A stretch of 25,908 nt of DNA from Chloroflexota bacterium (GTDB lineage: Bacteria; Chloroflexota; Anaerolineae; UBA1429), in the NCBI GenBank assembly GCA_012515695.1, contig JAAYXX010000446.1, positions 1 to 25,908 on the forward strand, in the 5' to 3' direction. A program made the translations under genes and the position numbers. Of the stretch, positions 1 to 6,259 are shown piece after piece. The number at the start of each line of letters is the position of its first letter. Position 1 is the first letter of the stretch. The notes under the pieces were generated by a model. That model saw only the letters and a list, made by a program, of their open reading frames with translations, was not told the DNA's origin and searched no databases.

Positions 1-675
1 AACCGCCGTCCAGTGATGCGTCAACAACGGCTCCTGTGCGTCGGGCGGAAGCTGCTCGCGCAGGCTGCCGGGCACATAGTTCCACAGCTTGCCCTCCTTG
101 AGCAAGCTCAGGGTGCGAGGGGCGTCCGCCACCAGATAGACGTCGGCCATCGGCTGCCCCGCCCCAAATCCCTCCAGCAGTTGCAAATAGGCGTCATCGC
201 TGCCCAGCGTATACGCCTCCGCCTCCAGGCCCGCATATGCCTCCATCAGCGTGTCCATGCTCCGCTCTGTTCGCGCCGTATCGCCGTATAGCACCACCTG
301 CCCCTCCGCCAGCGCCCGCGCATCCACCTCCGCCGTGTCCTCCTCCTCGGGGGCATAGGGGCCGAGTTCAGCCTGCCGCGTCCAGCGCTCATCCCGCACC
401 CGTGGAGTGGCAACTGCCTCATCGGTAATAGTAGCCGTCACATCCCCGGCCTCGGGTCTGCGCTCAGCGGTAGGGGTCGCAGCCGCACCCGTAGGGGTAG
501 CAGTGGGGTTCGGGGTATCGCCAGGCGCCGCGCTCTCTGCCGTCGGCTGCAAGGTGGCGCTCGGTTCCGGCTGACCCAGGGATGAAGACTCGCTCCCGGC
601 CATTGGCGTGCAGCTCGCCAGTATCAATATCAACGAAACAACCAGACATAGACCCGCTAAACGATCACGTTGCAT
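1..675 (-). CDS. Extracellular solute-binding lipoprotein (ABC transporter type), C-terminus cut by window edge
   Basis: 225 codons are visible and the frame stays open to position 1. The N-terminus is a lipoprotein signal: a short basic start, a hydrophobic run (about residues 8-20) and a lipobox ending in Cys22 (LASC). A Thr/Pro/Ala-rich linker follows (about residues 25-80), typical of surface lipoproteins in Gram-positive-like and Chloroflexota cells. From about residue 125 the protein resembles periplasmic-binding proteins of the iron/thiamine type (VVLYGD, then LLEGFGAGQPMADVYL and WNYVPGSL), so it probably delivers a solute to an ABC permease. The ligand cannot be told. An RBS (GGAGG) lies 5 bases before the ATG at 675. 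It diverges from the oxidoreductase at 823. No transporter partner is visible because the gene runs off the left edge. Confidence 0.72.
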   Translation of the reverse strand, partial: MQRDRLAGLCLVVSLILILASCTPMAGSESSSLGQPEPSATLQPTAESAAPGDTPNPTATPTGAAATPTAERRPEAGDVTATITDEAVATPRVRDERWTRQAELGPYAPEEEDTAEVDARALAEGQVVLYGDTARTERSMDTLMEAYAGLEAEAYTLGSDDAYLQLLEGFGAGQPMADVYLVADAPRTLSLLKEGKLWNYVPGSLREQLPPDAQEPLLTHHWTAV

Positions 676-692
676 ACGCGCCTCCAGCCGCG

Positions 693-721
693 ATTATGGC
701 ACATCCCTCCGTCGCATGCAA
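693..721 (-). promoter_or_regulatory. Candidate sigma70-type promoter for the lipoprotein gene
   Basis: Read on the minus strand: TTGCAT, 17 bases, CATAAT (-10 at 693-698), ending about 18 bases before the start codon. The -10 is good (5/6) and the -35 weak (3/6). Confidence 0.4.
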
Positions 722-733
722 ACCACTCCCCTC

Positions 734-761
734 TTGCGCCTTGCACTCGGTCGCCTATAAT
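734..761 (+). promoter_or_regulatory. Candidate sigma70-type promoter for the Gfo/Idh/MocA gene
   Basis: TTGCGC (734-739), 16 bases, then a perfect TATAAT (756-761), about 60 bases ahead of the ATG at 823. It sits back to back with the lipoprotein promoter in a 147-bp divergent spacer. Confidence 0.5.
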
Positions 762-822
762 ACCATCAGCCCTTGTCATTCACCCAACGCCTGCGCGAAC
801 AGGCGAACAGCAGGAGCTTCCC

Positions 823-1836
823 ATGACATACAAACTGGCTATGATCGGTGCGTCGGGGCACATCCACCTGGTGCTGCCCTACCTGTCCGACCTACCTCAG
901 GTGCGCTTTTGCGCCTACGCTCCCTCTTTTCCCGGCGAGGATGTCTCGCGCTATGCCAGATCTCGAGCGCGGGATGGTCTGCGCCCCCAAGCCTATGACG
1001 ATTGGCGGGAGCTGCTAGACACCGAACGCCCCGACATCGTCGTCCCGTGTGGCCGAAACGACACGCACGCCCCCATCGCCATCGAGGCCGTGCGCCGTGG
1101 CTGCCATGTCTTTTCGGAAAAGCCCGCCGCGCAAACGCTGGAGGATGTGCTGACCCTGCGCCAGCTTGTGCGCGACCAGGACGTGCGCTATGGGCTGATG
1201 CTGCCCCTCCGCTACAAACCAGCGTTCTTCACAGCCCGCCTGCTGGTCGAGAACGGCATCATCGGCGAGCCGTTCCTTATAAGCGCGCAGAAATCGTATC
1301 GCTGGGGCGACAACCGCCCGGAATGGTACGGCAACCCGGCCCACTATGGCAACAGCATCACCTGGATCGGCATTCACGCGCTGGATTTCGCCCGGTGGAT
1401 CGCGGGCGTAGAGTATGCAGAGGTGTATGGCTATCACGCCAACCTGGTACACACCGAGCGCCCAGGCTGCCAGGACGTCTCTACCCTCGTCGCCCGGCTG
1501 ACCAATGGCGGCAGCGCCACGTTCCACTTTGACTACCTGCGGCCCGCCTCCGCCATCACCCACGGGGATGACCGCGTGCGCGTGGCTGGGTCCGAAGGGG
1601 TGCTAGAAGTCTACGACCAGGGCCGCCGCCTGCACGTTATTGCCATCGGGAGAGATGAACCCAACTGGCCCCTGGTGAAACGCGATCGCGCCCTGTTCGT
1701 TGAGTTTGTCGAATCCATCGAGGGGCGCGTCAATCCCCTGATCACCGCAGAGGAAGCCTTCTCGATCACCGCGTTCGCCATCCTGGCAGCGCAAGCCGCC
1801 GATCAGCGCCGCCCGCTGCCGTTCCGCTTCCCATAA
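823..1836 (+). CDS. Gfo/Idh/MocA family NAD(P)-dependent oxidoreductase
   Basis: 337 residues, the usual length for the family. An N-terminal Rossmann fold opens with GASGH (residues 9-13). The family EKP motif is present (Glu99-Lys100-Pro101; the Lys is catalytic in relatives), as is the GIHALDFARW stretch (His185, Asp188) that matches the conserved GxHxxD of the C-terminal domain. Such enzymes oxidise or reduce sugars, inositols or sugar-derived compounds in the cytoplasm; the substrate cannot be read here. The start at 823 is chosen because AGGAGC lies just upstream and homology begins there; an in-frame upstream extension to 670 would run through the promoter. It stands alone, with a MITE-like element starting 25 bp after its stop. 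It is not an obvious duplicate of apsD (10147-11181), which has a different N-terminus and a QKP version of the motif. Confidence 0.85.
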   Translation: MTYKLAMIGASGHIHLVLPYLSDLPQVRFCAYAPSFPGEDVSRYARSRARDGLRPQAYDDWRELLDTERPDIVVPCGRNDTHAPIAIEAVRRGCHVFSEKPAAQTLEDVLTLRQLVRDQDVRYGLMLPLRYKPAFFTARLLVENGIIGEPFLISAQKSYRWGDNRPEWYGNPAHYGNSITWIGIHALDFARWIAGVEYAEVYGYHANLVHTERPGCQDVSTLVARLTNGGSATFHFDYLRPASAITHGDDRVRVAGSEGVLEVYDQGRRLHVIAIGRDEPNWPLVKRDRALFVEFVESIEGRVNPLITAEEAFSITAFAILAAQAADQRRPLPFRFP

Positions 1837-1861
1837 GCGCAGGCGCGGCCCATCTCTCTGG

Positions 1862-2063
1862 GCTCATCATTATATATATCTTTTTCGCCCGTCATCGGCA
1901 GTTGAAACTGCACCAACGTTTGCATCGCCAACAAGTTGGCGCGCCGCCCTTCGGCGGCTGGGAAACGAACCTGCGAAGGCAGGTTTCGCAACGGTTGCCG
2001 CGATTTCAATCGCCCGGTTTCTCTCCTTTAGTGGCATCAGGGCGCTTATATATAAGGATGAGC
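1862..2063. mobile_element. MITE-like element, copy 1, with 17-bp terminal inverted repeats and palindromic core
   Basis: The left end GCTCATCATTATATATA (1862-1878) is the inverted complement of 2047-2063 with one mismatch. The 8 bases outside each end, CTCTCTGG (1854-1861) and CTCCTTGG (2063-2070), match at 6 of 8, like a decayed target duplication. The core carries the palindromic repeat: end hairpin GCAGTT-GA-AACTGC at 1898-1911, a TCGCCAAC/GTTGGCG hairpin, a CCGCCCTTCGGCGG hairpin, a CCTGC/GCAGG hairpin, and the other end hairpin GCGATT-TC-AATCGC at about 2000-2013. There is no coding capacity for a transposase. It is roughly 90% identical by eye to 19757-19959. This element fills most of the 315-bp gap between the genes at 823 and 2152. 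Confidence 0.75.
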
Positions 2064-2086
2064 TCCTTGGGAGGGCTGTCTCTGCA

Positions 2087-2116
2087 TTGACAGGCTGCGC
2101 CCAAAAGGGCTATAAC
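2087..2116 (+). promoter_or_regulatory. Strong sigma70-type promoter for the lactonase gene
   Basis: Perfect TTGACA (2087-2092), 18-base spacer, TATAAC (2111-2116), about 35 bases before the ATG at 2152. It begins 24 bp after the right end of the MITE-like element, so the insertion did not break it. Confidence 0.7.
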
Positions 2117-2151
2117 ATGGGCGATTCACCCATCTGAAAGGAGAACAGAAC

Positions 2152-3234
2152 ATGACCCAGACCACCGAGTTTTTGGTCTATGTAGGAACCTACACCCGTG
2201 GGCCAGAAGAAGGCATTTATGTCTATACATTCGACGCCGCGACCGGCGCGCTGCAATATCAGAGCGTGGCCGCCGGCGTAGTGAACCCTTCCTTCCTGGC
2301 TATCCACCCCAGCCAGCGATTTCTCTATGCCACCAACGAACTCGGCGGGGAGTCTGGCGGAGCGGTCAGCGCGTTCGCCATTGATCCCGCGTCCGGCAAC
2401 CTTACCTTTATCAATAGCCAGCCCGCCAAAGGCACGGCCACCTGCTATGTGAGCACGGACAGAACCGGGCAGTATGCGATGGCCGCCAACTATGGCAGCG
2501 GCAGCATCATCATGTTCCCCATCCAGCCGGACGGCTCGCTCAAGCCAGACAGCTCGTTCATCCAGCACGAGGGCGCCAGCAGGGCCAACCCCGCCCGCCA
2601 AGAGTCGCCGCACGCCCACTCGATCATGCCCGACCCGAACAACCGCTACGTGCTCGCCTGCGATCTGGGCCTGGACAAGGTCATGGTGTACAACCTCGAC
2701 CTGCCCAACGGGCTGCTCACGCCTGCCCCGCACCCCTGGGCGCAAGTGACCCCCGGCATGGGACCGCGCCACTTTGCCTTCCATCCGCAAGGGCAATACG
2801 TATACGTCGTCACCGAGATGGGGTCTACCATCATTGCATATGCCTATGACGCAGAACAGGGCAAGCTGGACGAACTGCAAACCCTCTCCACCCTGCCGGA
2901 AGGCTACCAGGGGGATACCACCGGCGCGGACATCCAAATGCATCCGTCGGGCAAGTTCGTGTACACCTCTAACCGGGGGCACGACAGCATCGCCATGTTT
3001 GCCATTGACGAAAGCACGGGCCTCCTGACGTCCATCGGCTACGAGTCCACCCAGGGCCGGGTGCCGCGCAATTTCGCCATTGACCCCACCGGCACGTTCC
3101 TGCTGGCGGCCAACCAGAACTCGGACACCGTGGTCAGTTTCCACCTGGACCCGGTTACCGGCAAACTGACGCCCACCGGCCACGTGACCGAGATTCCGCG
3201 ACCCGTCTGCGTCAAGATGATGGCTCGCGGCTGA
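2152..3234 (+). CDS. pgl: Lactonase family protein, 6-phosphogluconolactonase (YbhE/Pgl beta-propeller type)
   Basis: 360 residues, matching the seven-bladed lactonase family. Recurring blade motifs are visible: VYVGTYTRGPEEGIYVY at the start, AANYGSGSI, the His-rich PHAHSIMPDP, GPRHFAFHP, MHPSGKFVYTSNRGHDS, and PRNFAIDPTGTFLLAANQNSD near the end. Family members hydrolyse 6-phosphogluconolactone in the oxidative pentose phosphate pathway, but several act on other sugar lactones, so the exact substrate is an inference. There is no signal peptide, so it is cytoplasmic. An AAGGAG-type RBS lies about 10 bases before the ATG and the promoter at 2087-2116 serves it alone. A palindromic repeat starts 11 bp after the stop. 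Confidence 0.85.
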   Translation: MTQTTEFLVYVGTYTRGPEEGIYVYTFDAATGALQYQSVAAGVVNPSFLAIHPSQRFLYATNELGGESGGAVSAFAIDPASGNLTFINSQPAKGTATCYVSTDRTGQYAMAANYGSGSIIMFPIQPDGSLKPDSSFIQHEGASRANPARQESPHAHSIMPDPNNRYVLACDLGLDKVMVYNLDLPNGLLTPAPHPWAQVTPGMGPRHFAFHPQGQYVYVVTEMGSTIIAYAYDAEQGKLDELQTLSTLPEGYQGDTTGADIQMHPSGKFVYTSNRGHDSIAMFAIDESTGLLTSIGYESTQGRVPRNFAIDPTGTFLLAANQNSDTVVSFHLDPVTGKLTPTGHVTEIPRPVCVKMMARG

Positions 3235-3245
3235 GGCTCCTGCCT

Positions 3246-3408
3246 GTAGGCAGTTGAAACTGCACCAACGTTTGCGTCGCCATGCATGGCGCACCTGCCT
3301 TCGCAGGCTGAGAGCCAGTCGCCGAAGGGCGACGCGCCAACTTGTTGGCGATGCAACGGTTGCCGCGGTTTCAACCGCCCTCCTATTAGCTGTTACCGAA
3401 CTATTTTG
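3246..3408. repeat. Modular palindromic repeat, copy 2, at the 3' end of the lactonase gene
   Basis: Begins with GTAGGCAGTTGAAACTGC (end A; hairpin GCAGTT-GA-AACTGC). Next come GCCATGCATGGC, CCTGCCTTCGCAGG, CGCCGAAGGGCG and a GCCAAC/GTTGGC hairpin. It closes with the B-end hairpin GCGGTT-TC-AACCGC and the tail GTTACCGAACTATTTTG (ending 3408). The same A and B ends recur at 9961-10138, 15176-15322 and 23047-23319. Confidence 0.85.
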
Positions 3409-3417
3409 CTAAAAATC

Positions 3418-3455
3418 AAGGGCCGCAACCATAGTGGTTGCGGCCCTTTCGTTTG
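3418..3455. terminator. Strong intrinsic terminator, possibly bidirectional
   Basis: Perfect 13-bp stem (AAGGGCCGCAACC / GGTTGCGGCCCTT, 3418-3430 and 3436-3448) with a 5-base loop. T-rich tracts follow on both strands: TTTCGTTT on plus, TTGATTTTT on minus. It lies between the convergent lactonase (+) and AraC-type (-) genes and can end both. Confidence 0.85.
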
Positions 3456-3526
3456 ATGACGCACAAAACACAAAAATAGGCGGTGGATGCACCCTCCGCG
3501 AAATCCGTTCCTGGTCAGACGGGATA

Positions 3527-4468
3527 TTACTTATGCTTTACCGGCAGCACACGCTTCATATACCTCTCAGGGTCAAAATAAAAGTATGCCAGACGCCCGG
3601 CGGAATTATCGGGGACATAATCCGTACTACCGAAATCAAAAGCGGCAATAGCAGCGTGCAGCTTTTCACCGACTGTGGCCCCCTCTTGTTCATAATCAAA
3701 GCTGCCATGCTCAAACACGAGATACTCCGCCTGGGGCACATCCATCATAAGCATCTGCGCGGGAATCTCGCCATCATAGTCAGCAGGCAGGCGAACGCCG
3801 TACGCTTCGGCGCTTTTCCCGTCTTCGTATATCCGCGCCATGATCTGACCGCTGAACTGGCCGATGACGCTGTCGTCTCCGTCCAGTTTGCCCTTGATGC
3901 TGTCAAGCAAACCGCAGATGGTGTCGCAGTCCATGCCGGGGATAGCATCCTGCTTTTCCCAAAAATCAAAGTAGCCGTTGCTTTCGTAATTCTTGATATG
4001 CAGGAACTTGTGAGCGGGGATGGATACGAAATAAATCTTGATTTCCTTGGATGACTTGACCATGCCAATCTCTCCTAGACCTAATAAGTAACGGTCAAAG
4101 GTGATGAGCCTTGTACGAAGCATTACCGGCCTGGGCCTGGCCCGGTATGTGCTCGGCGGGATTCCGTAGGCTGCCTTGAACGAGCGGCAGAACGCCTCAT
4201 GGGAGGAAAAGCCATAATCCACGGCAATTTCCAGAATGCTTTTGCTCGTATCGCGAATGTCAATCAAAGCGAACGCAAGACGCCTCTTACAGAGGTACTC
4301 CCGGAACGAAATCCCCGCCAATTCCTTGAATTTGTGCGTCATGTAGAACTCGGAATAGCCATTCTCCTTGGCAATCGCGCTCAGCGTGAGGCTATCATCA
4401 TCGCGATTCGCAATGCAGCGGTCAATGCCGTCGACTATTTTTTGCACCTGCTTGTGCCATTCGTACAT
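3527..4468 (-). CDS. AraC family regulator with C-terminal GyrI-like effector-binding domain
   Basis: 313 residues. The AraC/XylS DNA-binding region is N-terminal (about residues 8-110): first helix-turn-helix LTLSAIAKENGYSEFYMTHK and second SILEIAVDYGFSSHEAFCRS, followed by the usual YGIPPSTYR. Residues about 145-310 look like the GyrI-like/BmrR C-terminal small-molecule domain (VSIPAHKFLHI; MDVPQAEYLVFEHG; FYFDPERY). This arrangement (SoxS/Rob-like) senses drugs or other hydrophobic ligands. The base composition is clearly lower in GC than the neighbours, and the residue use (Lys, Tyr, Ile rich) looks Firmicutes-like, which suggests acquisition from outside. The start at 4468 has an AGAGGTGAT RBS, and TATAAT lies 27 bases further upstream. 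No regulated drug pump is adjacent, so the target is unknown. Confidence 0.85.
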   Translation of the reverse strand: MYEWHKQVQKIVDGIDRCIANRDDDSLTLSAIAKENGYSEFYMTHKFKELAGISFREYLCKRRLAFALIDIRDTSKSILEIAVDYGFSSHEAFCRSFKAAYGIPPSTYRARPRPVMLRTRLITFDRYLLGLGEIGMVKSSKEIKIYFVSIPAHKFLHIKNYESNGYFDFWEKQDAIPGMDCDTICGLLDSIKGKLDGDDSVIGQFSGQIMARIYEDGKSAEAYGVRLPADYDGEIPAQMLMMDVPQAEYLVFEHGSFDYEQEGATVGEKLHAAIAAFDFGSTDYVPDNSAGRLAYFYFDPERYMKRVLPVKHK

Positions 4469-4494
4469 TGCCCATCACCTCTCGTTCCGCTCAG

Positions 4495-4523
4495 ATTATA
4501 GGGCTATTGGCTGGCACGTACTT
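4495..4523 (-). promoter_or_regulatory. Candidate promoter for the AraC-type regulator
   Basis: On the minus strand a perfect TATAAT lies at 4495-4500, 27-32 bases before the start codon. The hexamer 17 bases upstream (AAGTAC, 4518-4523) is a poor -35, so it may need an activator, possibly the AraC protein itself. Confidence 0.45.
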
Positions 4524-4645
4524 GATCCGAGTTGCGGTGCTGCAAAGGAACTCGCCGCTTTGCCGACGAATTGGAGGGTTTGATGTTGCGGCTTGATGGG
4601 CGTGCCGTCAGGACCCATGTATCCCCACCCACCCTGTTTTACTGC

Positions 4646-4690
4646 AAAAAAAGCCCACCATCAACGGGATTTTCCCAATTGATGGTGGGC
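4646..4690 (-). terminator. Intrinsic terminator of the tRNA-Asp gene
   Basis: Perfect 12-bp stem (GCCCACCATCAA at 4653-4664 with TTGATGGTGGGC at 4679-4690) and a 14-base loop. On the minus strand seven Ts follow directly (4652-4646). It begins 8 bases past the tRNA 3' end. Confidence 0.9.
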
Positions 4691-4697
4691 CTATTGG

Positions 4698-4771
4698 CGG
4701 AAGCGACGGGATTCGAACCCGCGATCTCAGCCTTGACAGGGCTGCATGTTAGGCCACTACACCACGCCTCC
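4698..4771 (-). tRNA. tRNA-Asp (anticodon GTC)
   Basis: The minus strand folds as a cloverleaf. The acceptor stem GGAGGCG pairs with CGCTTCC (one G-T wobble) and the discriminator is G, as expected for Asp. The anticodon stem CAGCC/GGCTG encloses the loop CTGTCAA with anticodon GTC. The T arm is GCGGG-TTCGAAT-CCCGT. The CCA end is not encoded (GCC follows the acceptor). It has its own promoter and terminator, so it is a single-gene transcription unit. Confidence 0.95.
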
Positions 4772-4783
4772 GAACAGGGAGGC

Positions 4784-4811
4784 ATTATACAGGAAAACCC
4801 CCGTATCTCCA
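4784..4811 (-). promoter_or_regulatory. Promoter of tRNA-Asp
   Basis: On the minus strand: TTGGAG (4806-4811), 16 bases, then perfect TATAAT (4784-4789), 12 bases before the mature tRNA 5' end. The -35 matches only 3/6. Confidence 0.65.
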
Positions 4812-4850
4812 AATGCGATCATGCCCCGCAAACGACCATCGGCCGCGCGA

Positions 4851-4894
4851 GCAACCGCCGGATCGCGCAACCGCCGGATCGCGCAGCCGCCGCT
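4851..4894. repeat. 16-bp tandem repeat, nearly three copies
   Basis: Two exact copies of GCAACCGCCGGATCGC (4851-4866 and 4867-4882) are followed by a diverged third (GCAGCCGCC...). The array ends exactly where the candidate -35 of the downstream oxidoreductase promoter begins, so it could be a repeated regulator-binding site or simple slippage. Confidence 0.7.
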
Positions 4895-4922
4895 TGCCCT
4901 ACCGCCTGCTGCTGGCTACAAT
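4894..4922 (+). promoter_or_regulatory. Candidate promoter for the FAD-dependent oxidoreductase
   Basis: TTGCCC (4894-4899), 17 bases, TACAAT (4917-4922), 43 bases before the ATG at 4966. Confidence 0.55.
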
Positions 4923-4965
4923 GGCGACAGTCGTCTACAACAAACACTCCAGGAGGTATAGGGCC

Positions 4966-6252
4966 ATGCATACCATCCAAGAACCCGCCCGCGAGATTCC
5001 CGTCGTGCGTCAAGCCGACGTCCTGGTCGTAGGCGGAGGCCCCGCCGGTTTCGTGGCCGCCACCGCCGCCGCTCGCCTGGGCGCCGACGTCGTCCTCGTC
5101 GAGCGCTACGGCTGTCTGGGAGGGCTGGCTACCGGCGGGCTGGTGCTCTATATGGACGCCATCTTTGATAAACAGGGCCATCAGTGGATCGGCGGCCTCC
5201 CGTGGGAAACGCTGGACCGCCTGCGTGCCATCGGCGGGCTGGCTGAGGATGGCCCCACGCGCCCACATGCCGACTCGGAATTGCTTCAGGTCGTCGCCAA
5301 CGAACTGTGCACCGAGGCGGGCGTCACACTGCGGCTGCACTCCTGGGCCACGAGCGCAATCGTCGCTGACGGGCGGCTCCAGGGCGTCATCGTAGAAAGC
5401 AAATCCGGGCGGCAGGCCATCCTCGCGCCGGTGTGCATTGACGCTACGGGAGACGGCGACTTGGCCGCGCTGGCGGGGGCCGGGTACGAGATGGGATATA
5501 TGCGTATCGGCCTGAACCTCAAAGTGGGCGGCGTGGACCGCGACCGCTTCCGGGCGTTCCAGCGAGAGCAGCCCGAGCGCATGCGCCAATTGGACGGCGA
5601 ACTGCGCGACCTGGGCGGCTGCCCCCTGCACCCAAACACCACCCCCCACAGTGACATAGGCGTGTTTTGGATCAACGTGCTGGGGCTGAGTGGCCGCGAT
5701 GCCTCTGCCCGGCCCGGCGCGAGCCTGCACGAGAGCTTTGAGGGGCAACTGAGCACCATTGACGTAGAAGACCTGACCTACGCCGAGGTCGAGCTGCGGC
5801 GGCGCCTCGTCCGCTCGCTCGACTTATACCGGCACAACGTCCCCGGCTTTGAGAACGTGCGCCTGCTCGCCTTTGCCCCGCAACTGGGCGTCCGCGATAG
5901 CCGCCACATCATCGGCCAGCATACGTTGACCAAAACAGAGGTCGTGGCAGACACCGCATTCGCCGATACCGTCGGCATGGCCGGGGTCAGCTTTGCCGAC
6001 GTAGGCCACTACCGGATACCCTACGGCTGCCTCGTTCCGCGAGACGTGCGCGGCCTGCTGGTGGCCGGGCGCTGCATCAGCGTCGATCACTGGATTATCC
6101 AGTCCGTCCGGCTGATCCCACCGGCCATGATGACCGGCCAGGCCGCCGGGACAGCCGCCGCGCTGGCCGCGCGCGATGGCGTGTCCCCCGCAGAGGTGGA
6201 TATTGCCACCCTGCAACGCCAGCTCGCGCAGGATGGCGTCATTCTGCAATAG
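4966..6252 (+). CDS. FAD-dependent oxidoreductase (FAD_oxidored family, PF12831-like)
   Basis: 428 residues. The N-terminal dinucleotide-binding fold reads VLVVGGGPAGFVAATAAA (GGGPAG at 23-28) and ends in the acidic residue of VLVERYG, the usual FAD ribose contact. The next stretch, CLGGLATGGLV, is typical of this family. DATGDGDLAALAG in the middle is the second FAD-contacting segment. The C-terminal part has RDSRHIIG and a closing MTGQAAGTAAALA helix. Members oxidise a range of mostly unknown metabolites and are common in plant-polysaccharide clusters; the substrate is unknown. A perfect AGGAGG (4951-4956) lies 9 bases before the ATG at 4966, which fixes the start over a longer in-frame extension. 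It is convergent with apnL, with only 7 bp between stop codons and no visible terminator. Confidence 0.85.
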   Translation: MHTIQEPAREIPVVRQADVLVVGGGPAGFVAATAAARLGADVVLVERYGCLGGLATGGLVLYMDAIFDKQGHQWIGGLPWETLDRLRAIGGLAEDGPTRPHADSELLQVVANELCTEAGVTLRLHSWATSAIVADGRLQGVIVESKSGRQAILAPVCIDATGDGDLAALAGAGYEMGYMRIGLNLKVGGVDRDRFRAFQREQPERMRQLDGELRDLGGCPLHPNTTPHSDIGVFWINVLGLSGRDASARPGASLHESFEGQLSTIDVEDLTYAEVELRRRLVRSLDLYRHNVPGFENVRLLAFAPQLGVRDSRHIIGQHTLTKTEVVADTAFADTVGMAGVSFADVGHYRIPYGCLVPRDVRGLLVAGRCISVDHWIIQSVRLIPPAMMTGQAAGTAAALAARDGVSPAEVDIATLQRQLAQDGVILQ

Positions 6253-6259
6253 CGCGCGG

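Noticed and set aside
1862..2063. Riboswitch or RNA gene upstream of the lactonase
   Set aside because: The structured DNA lies upstream of the TTGACA/TATAAC promoter, so it is not in the lactonase leader, and it is a repeated mobile-type element.
2110..3294. 394-codon minus-strand frame opposite the lactonase
   Set aside because: Antisense to an intact beta-propeller lactonase with promoter and RBS; no recognisable domain.
4469..4771. Integration (att) site at the tRNA-Asp gene
   Set aside because: No direct repeat of the tRNA 3' end was found nearby and no integrase is present; the terminator follows directly.
4819..5748. 309-codon minus-strand frame opposite the FAD oxidoreductase
   Set aside because: No motif, no RBS, antisense to a well-supported gene.
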